64,000 nt of DNA from Streptomyces sp. S.PB5 (GTDB taxonomy: Bacteria > Actinomycetota > Actinomycetes > Streptomycetales > Streptomycetaceae). The notes beneath the pieces are model-generated. The model was not told the origin of the DNA and searched no databases. It saw only the letters and a program-made list of their open reading frames with translations. This document shows, in pieces, positions 49,740 to 57,116 of this stretch (positions are counted from its first letter, which is position 1; each line of letters opens with the position of its first letter). The stretch is taken from assembly GCF_030403745.1 (NCBI RefSeq), contig NZ_JAQMWP010000005.1:310001-374000 (forward strand), read 5' to 3'. The position numbers and the translations under genes are program-made.

Positions 49740-49786
49740 ATTAGGAGCGGCGGACCGATATGCACAGACAGAGGGAGAGACCATTC

Positions 49787-50938
49787 ATGACGGCCGGATC
49801 CCGCAGAGTCGCCGTGGTAGGCGTGTCCCTCTCCGACTGCGGCCGCGTGGACGACGCGACGCCGTACACCCTGCACGCCCAGGCGGCCCGCCGCGCACTG
49901 GCGGACGCCGGGCTCGACAGGTCGGTCGTGGACGGGTTCGCCTCGGCGGGCACGGGGGTGCTGGCGCCGGTGGAGGTGGCGGAGTACCTGGGCCTGCGCC
50001 CCACCTGGGTGGACTCCACCTCGGTCGGCGGCGCGACCTGGGAGGTGATGGCAGCTCACGCGGCGGACGCGATAGCGGCGGGCCACGCCGAGGCCGTGCT
50101 CCTGGTCTACGGCTCGACGGCGCGGGCGGACATCAGGGCGGGACGGCGCACCGGGAACCTCTCCTTCGGCGCCCGGGGCCCGCTCCAGTTCGAAGTCCCG
50201 TACGGCCACACCCTGATCGCCAAGTACGCGATGGCCGCCCGCCGCCACATGATCGAACACGGCACGACGATCGAGCAGTTGGCGGAGGTCGCGGTCCAGG
50301 CCCGGGCGAACGCGGCCCTGAACCCGGAGGCGATGTTCCGCGACCCCATCACGGTCGACGACGTCCTGTCGGGCCCGATGATCGCGGACCCGTTCACCAA
50401 GCTCCACTGCTGCATCCGCTCGGACGGCGGCGCGGCGGTCCTCCTGGCGGCGGAGGAGTACGTACAGGACTGCCGCACCGCCCCCGTCTGGATCCTCGGC
50501 ACCGGGGAGCACGTCTCGCACGCGACGATGTCGGAGTGGCCCGACTTCACGGTCTCCCCGGCGGCGGTGAGCGGCCGGCTTGCCTTCGAGCGGGCCGGGG
50601 TGAGCCCCTCGGACATCGAACTGGCGGAGATCTACGACGCGTTCACGTACATGACGCTGGTGACGCTGGAGGACCTGGGCTTCTGCAAGAAGGGCGAGGG
50701 CGGGGCCTTCGTACAGTCCCGCGCGCTTCCGGTGAACACGGACGGGGGCGGCCTTTCGGCCCAGCACCCGGGGATGCGGGGGCTGTTCCTGCTGGTGGAG
50801 GCGGTACGGCAGCTGCGCGGAGAGACGGGCGCGAGACAAGTACGACGTCCCGACGGCGAGTTGCCGGAGCTGGCGGTGGCCTCCGGGACGGGGGGCTGGT
50901 TCTGCTCGTCGGGGACGGTGGTGCTGGGCCGGGGGTAG
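49787..50938 (+). CDS. Second SCPx/Ltp-type thiolase-fold protein
   Basis: A 383-residue lipid-transfer-type thiolase: RRVAVVGVSLSDCGRV at the N-terminus, TSVGGATWEVMAAHAADAI near 75-100, HCCIRSDGGAAVLLAAEE, and IYDAFTYMTLVTLEDLGFCK with NTDGGGLSAQHPGMRG late. No Cys sits at the usual thiolase nucleophile place (SVGGATWEV), as in Ltp2-type retro-aldolases, so C-C cleavage by aldol chemistry is more likely than thiolysis. The ATG at 49787 follows AGGGAGAG. Its DUF35 partner is probably the gene at 53032. A minisatellite starts at its stop codon. Confidence 0.85.
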   Translation: MTAGSRRVAVVGVSLSDCGRVDDATPYTLHAQAARRALADAGLDRSVVDGFASAGTGVLAPVEVAEYLGLRPTWVDSTSVGGATWEVMAAHAADAIAAGHAEAVLLVYGSTARADIRAGRRTGNLSFGARGPLQFEVPYGHTLIAKYAMAARRHMIEHGTTIEQLAEVAVQARANAALNPEAMFRDPITVDDVLSGPMIADPFTKLHCCIRSDGGAAVLLAAEEYVQDCRTAPVWILGTGEHVSHATMSEWPDFTVSPAAVSGRLAFERAGVSPSDIELAEIYDAFTYMTLVTLEDLGFCKKGEGGAFVQSRALPVNTDGGGLSAQHPGMRGLFLLVEAVRQLRGETGARQVRRPDGELPELAVASGTGGWFCSSGTVVLGRG

Positions 50939-51055
50939 ACCGTGGTCCGGGGTGGACCGTGGTCCGGGGTGGACCGTGGTCCGGGGTGGACCGTGGTCCG
51001 GGGTGGACCGTGGTCCGGGGTGGACCGTGGTCCGGGGTGGACCGTTGCCCGGCCA
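50938..51055. repeat. 17-bp minisatellite, six full units
   Basis: The unit GACCGTGGTCCGGGGTG is repeated six times without change from 50938 to 51039, then decays. Each unit carries GGACC-GT-GGTCC-type dyad symmetry, so the array can form serial hairpins. It starts at the last base of the TAG stop of the thiolase gene. Confidence 0.95.
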
Positions 51056-51169
51056 CTGCCCCTGGCGGCGCCCAGAGGGAACACCCGCCCCCCGTAGCGG
51101 GTTGTGAACGGCACGGAGAACCCGCAAGCCGATCAGACCGTGCCCGCCACCAAAACCCGGAGGACCGAC

Positions 51170-51595
51170 ATGGCACTGACCCGCTCGGAGCGCGAACAAT
51201 TCCTGGCCGAGCCCCATGTGGCCGCGCTGGCCGTGGACGGCGGAGCAGGCCGTGCCCCGCTCTCCGTGCCGATCTGGTACCAGTACCAACCCGGCGGCGA
51301 CATATGGATCATGACCGGCCTGGGCTCCCGCAAGCAGCAACTCATCGACGCGGCAGGCCGTTTCTCCCTCCTGGTGGACACCGTGGAGCCCACACTGAAG
51401 TACGTCTCCGTGGAGGGCCCGGTCCTCGACACGGCCCCCGCCACCCTCGAACTCCTCCGGGAGCTCTCCGCGCGCTACCTCCCCGCGGAGAAGGTGGAGG
51501 GCTACGTGGACCACGCGTGGAAGAACTACGGCGAGCAGGTGATCATCCACATGCGCCCGGAGCGCTGGCTGACGGCGGACCTGGGTTCGGTGTGA
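51170..51595 (+). CDS. PPOX-class (F420- or flavin-binding split-barrel) protein
   Basis: A 141-residue split-barrel protein of the pyridoxamine-phosphate-oxidase-like class: LAEPHVAALAVDGG, PLSVPIWYQYQPGGDIWIMT, KYVSVEGPV and a C-terminal HMRPERWLTADLG. Many actinomycete members of this size bind F420. The ATG at 51170 follows CCGGAGGACC. Reaction unknown. A short GTGACCCGC repeat (51592-51632) separates it from the next gene. Confidence 0.8.
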   Translation: MALTRSEREQFLAEPHVAALAVDGGAGRAPLSVPIWYQYQPGGDIWIMTGLGSRKQQLIDAAGRFSLLVDTVEPTLKYVSVEGPVLDTAPATLELLRELSARYLPAEKVEGYVDHAWKNYGEQVIIHMRPERWLTADLGSV

Positions 51596-51641
51596 CCCGC
51601 GTGACCCGCGTAACCCGCGTGACCCGCGCGACAATCGCCCC

Positions 51642-52307
51642 ATGGCAACGGATCTTCACGAACTGCTGAGATCACTGCGGGTATGGGCCCCGGAACACAC
51701 CACCCTGCCCCCCTTCACCCCCGAGACCGCCCCCGCCGAACCACTCCCCCTCTTCACGGAGTGGTTCGCGGAGGCGGTCCAGGCCGGCCAGCCCGAGCCC
51801 CACACCATGTCCCTGGCCACCTCGGACCCGGACGGCAACCCGGACGTACGCACGGTGATGCTCCACGGCGCCGACCGGACCGGCTGGTCCTTCGCCACCC
51901 ACGTCACCAGCCGCAAGGGCCGGCACCTCACCACCCGCCCCTACGCCGCCCTCGGCTTCTACTGGCCCGCCCTGGGCCGCCAGATCCGTCTCCGGGGCCC
52001 CGTCACCGCGGCGCCCTCGACGGAGAGCCAGGCAGACCTGCACGCCCGCTCGACGGGCGCCCTGGCCGCAGCCCTGACCGGCAACCAGAGCGCTCCCCTG
52101 GGCTCCCTGGCGGAACTGGCCACCACCTCGGAGGCCGCGTGGACCGAGGCCCAGCGAACCCCGGCCCCCCGGGTCCCGACGTGGACCCTCTACCACCTAC
52201 CCCCCGACGAGGTGGAGTTCTTCCAGGGCGACCAGCAACGCAGACACGTACGACTGTCTTACCGCCGCACGGACGAGTCATGGACGCGGTGCTTGCTCTG
52301 GCCGTGA
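51642..52307 (+). CDS. Pyridoxamine 5'-phosphate oxidase (PdxH-like)
   Basis: A 221-residue FMN-dependent oxidase. WFAEAVQAGQPEPHTMSLAT, PDVRTVMLHGADRTGWSFAT, SRKGRHLTTRPYAALGFYWP and RQIRLRGPV follow the PdxH pattern, and the C-terminus WTLYHLPPDEVEFFQGDQQR with RHVRLSYRR supplies the usual PLP-binding region. It should oxidise PNP/PMP to pyridoxal phosphate, though the short N-terminus and variant C-terminus leave room for a related substrate. It ends 8 bp before palindromic element copy 4. Confidence 0.8.
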   Translation: MATDLHELLRSLRVWAPEHTTLPPFTPETAPAEPLPLFTEWFAEAVQAGQPEPHTMSLATSDPDGNPDVRTVMLHGADRTGWSFATHVTSRKGRHLTTRPYAALGFYWPALGRQIRLRGPVTAAPSTESQADLHARSTGALAAALTGNQSAPLGSLAELATTSEAAWTEAQRTPAPRVPTWTLYHLPPDEVEFFQGDQQRRHVRLSYRRTDESWTRCLLWP

Positions 52308-52315
52308 GCAGGGGC

Positions 52316-52392
52316 GAATGGCAGATCTGTTCCACAGCGAGCCCGCTCCACCTGCGGTTTTACGCTGAGCCGCTGGAACAGATCTGCCAATC
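52316..52392. repeat. Palindromic element copy 4 (77 bp)
   Basis: Arms GAATGGCAGATCTGTTCCA (52316-52334, one base different) and TGGAACAGATCTGCCAATC (52374-52392) flank a core with CACCTGCGGTTTTACG. It fills the gap between two convergent genes ending at 52307 and 52395, so it can act as a two-way terminator. Confidence 0.9.
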
Positions 52393-52394
52393 CC

Positions 52395-53000
52395 TCAGTC
52401 CTCGTCCCCTACCCCCGGGTCTGTGGTCAGCCGGGCGTGTAGGTGTACGTCTCTGAAGGCGTCCAGGGTTGTCGAGTCGGGCAGCGCACCCCGCAACGTC
52501 CCCTCGTACGCGAAACCGCATCTCTCGGCTATCCGGCAGGACGCGTCATGGCCGAGCGCATGCCCGAGCTCCAGCCGGTGCAGCCGCAGATCGGTGAAGG
52601 CCCACCGTGCGACGAGGGTGAGCGCCCGGGTGGCTACCCGTTGTCCGCGAGCCTCGGGCAGCACCCAGTACCCGACACGCGCGACCCGCACGACGTGGTC
52701 GATCTCGTGGACCCCGATGTTCCCCAACGTCGTTCCGCTCGCGGCGTCCGTGACGCGAAAGGCGACACCGACGCCGTCGGCCGCGGCCTCCGCGCCCGCA
52801 CGCAGCGAGGCGCGAGCGGCGTCGAGGTCGGTGACCGTCTTGAGCGGGGTGTTCCAGCGCCGGAACTCGGGATCGGACCGCCCGCGCAGCCAGTCGGCGG
52901 CATCGGCGTCGGATTCCGGGTCCCAGCGGAGCAACCGCAGCCCGTGGCCGAGCAGTTCGGGAGCGGGGTGGCTCGGGGACCGTTCGCGTGTATGGGCCAT
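52395..53000 (-). CDS. GNAT-family N-acetyltransferase (RimJ/RimL-like)
   Basis: A 201-residue acetyltransferase. RLLRWDPESDADAADWL opens the domain, VGYWVLPEARGQRVATRALT is the acetyl-CoA loop (Q/RxxGxG/A type), and LHRLELGHALGHDASCRIAERC with GFAYEGTLR is the RimJ/RimL signature. It probably acetylates a protein N-terminus or small amine. The stop falls 3 bp from palindromic element copy 4. Confidence 0.88.
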   Translation of the reverse strand: MAHTRERSPSHPAPELLGHGLRLLRWDPESDADAADWLRGRSDPEFRRWNTPLKTVTDLDAARASLRAGAEAAADGVGVAFRVTDAASGTTLGNIGVHEIDHVVRVARVGYWVLPEARGQRVATRALTLVARWAFTDLRLHRLELGHALGHDASCRIAERCGFAYEGTLRGALPDSTTLDAFRDVHLHARLTTDPGVGDED

Positions 53001-53031
53001 CGGGCCATTGAATACGGAAGGGGCCCGCCGA

Positions 53032-53424
53032 TCACCCCCTGGGCCGGAAGACCGGGATCCCTTGCCTGAAAACGACCTCCAGCGGCAGGCCGGCCCTCAG
53101 TTCGTCTTCCCCGGCGTCCACCACCTCCGTCATCATCCGTGGCCCTTCGGCGAGTCGGACCACGGCGGCGACGTACGGCGTCCGCTCCCCGAACGGCGGC
53201 AGATCGTTGCGGTGCACCACGGACCACGTGTACAGCTCGGCCCGACCGCTCGCCGGCTCCCACGTCACGTCCTCGCTCCAGCAGTGCGGACAGAACTCGC
53301 GCGGATAGTGGTGCACCCGCCCGCACGCCCCGCAGCGCCGCACCAGCAGCCGCCCTTCCGCCGCCGCGTCCCAGTACGTCCGCGTGAACGCGTCGGCCTC
53401 CGGCACATCGAAGCGCGGGCCCAT
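53032..53424 (-). CDS. Second DUF35 OB-fold/zinc-ribbon protein
   Basis: A 130-residue DUF35 protein with zinc ribbon CGACGRVHHYPREFCPHC and OB-fold strands (AELYTWSVVHRNDLPPFGER, YVAAVVRLAEGPRMMTEVVD). It should bind an acyl-CoA and assist an Ltp-type thiolase/aldolase, most likely the one at 49787, which lacks an adjacent DUF35 gene. It lies 19 bp after the DoxX gene stop and is expressed from site F. The ATG at 53424 is the best start. Confidence 0.88.
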   Translation of the reverse strand: MGPRFDVPEADAFTRTYWDAAAEGRLLVRRCGACGRVHHYPREFCPHCWSEDVTWEPASGRAELYTWSVVHRNDLPPFGERTPYVAAVVRLAEGPRMMTEVVDAGEDELRAGLPLEVVFRQGIPVFRPRG

Positions 53425-53443
53425 CAGACGAACCCCATGTCCA

Positions 53444-53893
53444 TCAGAACCACCCCACCGCCGCATCCACCGACCAGCTCTGCCAGGACATCCCGCCCAG
53501 CGCGACGACCGAGATCAGCCCCATCATCGAGTTCTGTCCCTGCTCGGCCCAGTCGTGGATCATCAGCGTGAAGTAGAGGACGTTCAGCAGCAGCCCGCCG
53601 ACCAGCGCGACCGGCGTCAGCAGGCCGGCCACCAGCCCCAGTCCCACCGCGAGTTCCGCGTACACGACGACGTACGCCATGGTCCGCGGCCGTGGCGCGA
53701 CCACCACCTCGAACCCTGAGCGCACGGCGTTCCAACGGTGCTTGGCGGCGACGTCCGCCGCCCACGCGATGCCGGTGCCGCGCTCGAACCAGGCCTTCTT
53801 GTCCTTGTGCCGCCAGCTTTCCAGCCACCACAACCCGAGCCCGATCCGCAGCAGGGCGAGCCATTCCGCCCCGGTGAGCCAGATGGAGTCCAT
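53444..53893 (-). CDS. DoxX-family membrane protein
   Basis: A 149-residue membrane protein with four hydrophobic segments. EWLALLRIGLGLWWLESWRH at the N-terminus and YAELAVGLGLVAGLLTPVAL match DoxX proteins, which in other organisms are subunits of quinone-linked complexes. The perfect operator F begins 2 bp before the ATG at 53893, leaving no room for a ribosome site, so the transcript is likely leaderless. It precedes the DUF35 gene. Confidence 0.8.
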   Translation of the reverse strand: MDSIWLTGAEWLALLRIGLGLWWLESWRHKDKKAWFERGTGIAWAADVAAKHRWNAVRSGFEVVVAPRPRTMAYVVVYAELAVGLGLVAGLLTPVALVGGLLLNVLYFTLMIHDWAEQGQNSMMGLISVVALGGMSWQSWSVDAAVGWF

Positions 53894-53895
53894 GG

Positions 53896-53914
53896 ATCTG
53901 ACGGTACGTCAGAT
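53896..53914. promoter_or_regulatory. Palindromic operator, site F
   Basis: ATCTGACGGTACGTCAGAT is a perfect 19-bp palindrome, the most symmetric of the set. It abuts the start codon of the DoxX gene (53893), so a bound repressor would cover the transcription start. Confidence 0.82.
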
Positions 53915-54106
53915 AAAGGCGCCCACGGAAGACCGCGTGCGCCGCACGGGAGGAACCTGTGCGGCGGCGTTCCCACACCGCTCCAGCACAACCAGGTGAT
54001 GTACGTCACGAGCTCCACCCACTCCTCCTACAGGCGTGATCGATCCGAAACCAATTCCGGTCTTGACCGAGACCCATCAACGGCAGGTCTGATTACGCTC
54101 GCGCAC

Positions 54107-55306
54107 ATGGCCGACTCCGCAGCGCTCCCCGCGACCCCCGCGTCCTCCCCCGCCCGCCCCGTGTACGTCATCGGCGGCGGCCCCGGCGGACTCGCCGCGG
54201 CGTACGCGTTGCGCGCCCAGGGCGTACGCGCCGTCGTCCTGGAGAAGTCCGACCGCGTCGGCGCGTCCTGGCGCCGCCACTACGACCGCCTCCACCTGCA
54301 CACCACCCGCCGCCTCTCCGCCCTCCCGGGGCTCGCGATGCCCCGCCGCTTCGGCCGCTGGGTCTCCCGCGACGACGTCGTCCGCTATCTGGAGAAGTAC
54401 GCCGAGCACCACGAGCTGGAGACCGTCACCGGCGTCGAGGTCTCCCGCGTCGAACGCTCCCCCGACGGCACCGGCTGGCTCCTGCACGCCACCGGCGGCC
54501 GTGAACTGACCGGCGCCGCGGTCGTCGTCGCCACCGGCTACAACCACACCCCGCGCATCCCGGACTGGCCGGGCCGCGACGCGTACACCGGTGAGCTGAT
54601 CCACGCCGCCGAGTACCGCAACCCGGGGCCGTACGCCGGCCGCGACGTCCTCGTCGTCGGTGCCGGCAACACCGGCGCCGAGATCGCCGTGGACCTGGTC
54701 GAGGGCGGCGCCGAGCGTGTCCGTCTCTCCGTCCGCACCGCCCCGCACATCGTCCGCCGCTCCACCGCGGGCTGGGCCGCCCAGTACACGGGTGTCCTCG
54801 TACGCCGGCTCCCGGTCGGCCTCGTCGACCGGCTCGCCCGCCCCATGGCCAGGCTCAGCGTCCCCGACCTGTCCGCCCACGGCCTGCCCCGCCCCGACAC
54901 CGGGCTCTACACCCGCGTCCGTGAGGGCGCCATCCCGGTCCAGGACGTCGGCCTCATCGACGCCGTACGCCAGGGCAAGGTCGAGATCGTCGCCGCCGTC
55001 GACGGCCTCGACGAGGACAAGGTCCTCCTCGCCGACGGCACCCACATCGCCCCGGACACCGTGATCGCGGCCACCGGCTACGACCGCTCCCTGGAGTCTC
55101 TGGTCGGCCACCTCGACGTCCTCGACGCCCGCGGCATGCCGGTCGTCAACGGAGCCCGCAGCCCGCAGAACGCGCCGGGCCTGTTCTTCAGCGGGTTCGT
55201 GACCCCCATCAGCGGCACCTTCCGTGAGGTGGCGATCGACGCGGAGAAGATCGCGAGGGCGATCGTCAAGGGCGAGGGCCGGCAGCTGTCCCGGCTCCCC
55301 GTCTGA
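54107..55306 (+). CDS. FAD-dependent monooxygenase (YUCCA/FMO-like)
   Basis: A 399-residue flavoprotein. FAD motif VIGGGPGGLAAAYALRAQG is at residues ~20-38, NADP motif VVGAGNTGAEIAVDL near 185, and YTGELIHAAEY near 162 fits the FxGxxxHxxxY type of flavin monooxygenases. ATGYN and ATGYD mark the two conserved ATG repeats. It should hydroxylate or N/S-oxidise a small substrate. The ATG at 54107 lacks a clear ribosome site and may be leaderless. No regulon palindrome lies upstream. Confidence 0.85.
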   Translation: MADSAALPATPASSPARPVYVIGGGPGGLAAAYALRAQGVRAVVLEKSDRVGASWRRHYDRLHLHTTRRLSALPGLAMPRRFGRWVSRDDVVRYLEKYAEHHELETVTGVEVSRVERSPDGTGWLLHATGGRELTGAAVVVATGYNHTPRIPDWPGRDAYTGELIHAAEYRNPGPYAGRDVLVVGAGNTGAEIAVDLVEGGAERVRLSVRTAPHIVRRSTAGWAAQYTGVLVRRLPVGLVDRLARPMARLSVPDLSAHGLPRPDTGLYTRVREGAIPVQDVGLIDAVRQGKVEIVAAVDGLDEDKVLLADGTHIAPDTVIAATGYDRSLESLVGHLDVLDARGMPVVNGARSPQNAPGLFFSGFVTPISGTFREVAIDAEKIARAIVKGEGRQLSRLPV

Positions 55307-55483
55307 CCTGGGGACTTCCGGCCCACCCTCAACTCGCCCCCAACTCGCCCCCGTACTCCTCCCGTTACTCCTGCGTCAGAAGTGGCGAGAGAGCTGTACG
55401 GCGCCACCGCATGGGGCCAGAATGTGAGCACTGTTCATGTTCTGGCTCCACTCCAACCTCTCGCTCTACGACGGAGGATGCAC

Positions 55484-56971
55484 GTGGCACGCGAAAGACA
55501 GCTCTCCCGCCGCTCCCTGATAGGCGGTGCCGCCGCGACCGCCGGGGCCGCCGCCCTGACCGGCGCCGCGGCCTCGCCCGCCGCCGCGGCCACCCGTGAG
55601 GCCGACGTGGTCGTCGTCGGCGCCGGGCTCGCCGGGCTCACCGCGGCCCGCGACCTGGTGGCGGCCGGCAAGTCGGTGGTCGTCCTGGAGGCCCGTGACC
55701 GCGTCGGCGGCCGGGTCGTGGGCCTGCCCCTGGCGGGTGGCGGGGTCACCGAGGGCGGCGGCGAGTTCATCGGCCCCACCCAGGACCGCATCAAGGCGCT
55801 CGCCGACTCGCTCGGCGTGCAGACCTTCGCCACCTACAACACGGGCAACAACCTCCTCTACAAGGACGGCAAGAAGACCCCGTACGCCACCGACGGCGTC
55901 CTCGGCTCGGTCCCGCCCATCGATGTGGCCGGCCTCGCCAACGCCGCGATCGTGCAGGCCACCCTCGACGACCTGGCCAAGCAGATACCGGTCGACGCCC
56001 CCTGGACCGCCGCGAAGGCCGACGAATGGGACCGCCAGACCTTCGAGACCTGGCTGCGCGCCAACGCCGTGATCCCGTCGGCCAAGTTCCTCTTCGACGT
56101 GGCCTGCACCTCGATCTTCTCGGCCGAACCCCGCGAACTCTCCTTCCTGTTCGTGCTCTTCTACATCGCCGCCGCCGGCAACGCCTCCAACCCCGGCACC
56201 CTGGAGCGCCTCACCGAGACCGCGGGCGGCGCCCAGGAACTCCGCTTCGTCGGCGGCTCCCAGCTGGTGCCGATCAAGCTCGCCGCCACGCTCGGCGACC
56301 GCGTGGTGCTGGGCGCGCCGGTGCGCTCGATCGCCAGGTCCGGCAGCAAGTACGTCGTCACGGCCGACGGCATCACCGCCACCGCCAAGAAGGTGATCGT
56401 CGCCGTACCCCCGCCGATCGCCGCCCGCATCACCTACGACCCGGTCCTGCCGGCCGGCCGCGACCAGCTCACCCAGCGCCTGCCGATGGCCTCGGTCGGC
56501 AAGGCGATCGCGATCTACGACACCCCCTTCTGGCGCGCCGACGGTCTCAACGGCCAGGTCGTCAGCGACACCGGCGTGATCAGCTCCACCTTCGACAACT
56601 CCCCGCCCGACGCCTCCTACGGCGCCCTGATGGGCTTCATCGAGGCCGACGATGCCCGTAAGTACGACGCGGCGAGCGAGGCCGAGGTCAAGGCGGCCGT
56701 CCTGAAGGACTACGTCACCTACTTCGGCGCGAAAGCGGCCTCCCCCACCTCCTTCGTCCTGCAACGCTGGAACAACGAGACCTACACGCGCGGCGGCCCG
56801 GTCTCCATCGCCGCCCCCGGTGTCCTGACCCAGTACGGCCCCAGCCTGCGCACCCCCGTCGGCGGCATCCACTGGGCCGGCACGGAGACGTCCACCTACT
56901 GGATGGGGTACATGGACGGTGCGGTGCGGTCGGGCGAGCGGGTGGCGAAGGAGGTGGTGGCGGTGCTGTGA
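55484..56971 (+). CDS. Twin-arginine exported flavin amine oxidase
   Basis: A 495-residue monoamine-oxidase-family protein. The N-terminus RQLSRRSLIGGAAATAG is a twin-arginine signal with cleavage near AAAA-TREA (about residue 43). FAD binding is shown by VVVVGAGLAGLTAARDL and EARDRVGGRV; the C-terminal WAGTETSTYWMGYMDGAVRSGER completes the FAD site. It would oxidise an amine outside the cell, releasing aldehyde, ammonia and H2O2. The GTG at 55484 is favoured because ACGGAGG lies 6 nt upstream; the ATG at 55478 overlaps the site. Confidence 0.88.
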   Translation: MARERQLSRRSLIGGAAATAGAAALTGAAASPAAAATREADVVVVGAGLAGLTAARDLVAAGKSVVVLEARDRVGGRVVGLPLAGGGVTEGGGEFIGPTQDRIKALADSLGVQTFATYNTGNNLLYKDGKKTPYATDGVLGSVPPIDVAGLANAAIVQATLDDLAKQIPVDAPWTAAKADEWDRQTFETWLRANAVIPSAKFLFDVACTSIFSAEPRELSFLFVLFYIAAAGNASNPGTLERLTETAGGAQELRFVGGSQLVPIKLAATLGDRVVLGAPVRSIARSGSKYVVTADGITATAKKVIVAVPPPIAARITYDPVLPAGRDQLTQRLPMASVGKAIAIYDTPFWRADGLNGQVVSDTGVISSTFDNSPPDASYGALMGFIEADDARKYDAASEAEVKAAVLKDYVTYFGAKAASPTSFVLQRWNNETYTRGGPVSIAAPGVLTQYGPSLRTPVGGIHWAGTETSTYWMGYMDGAVRSGERVAKEVVAVL

Positions 56972-57044
56972 GCGGCACCGCCAGGCGGACCGGTGAGCGG
57001 CTGCGGCAGCACCCCGCGCCCATCCTTTGCGTGCACAGCCATTC

Positions 57045-57084
57045 CTGACACAGCGTCAGTTCCTTTAATCTGACACTGCGTCAG
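57045..57084. promoter_or_regulatory. Double palindromic operator, sites G1 and G2
   Basis: CTGACA-CAG-CGTCAG (57045-57059) and CTGACA-CTG-CGTCAG (57070-57084) are centred 25 bp apart, each with the same one-base change in the left arm. They precede the ADP-forming ligase at 57117 by 32 bp. Confidence 0.8.
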
Positions 57085-57116
57085 TTAATCGCTGTCACAC
57101 AGGAGCGGGCGGACCG

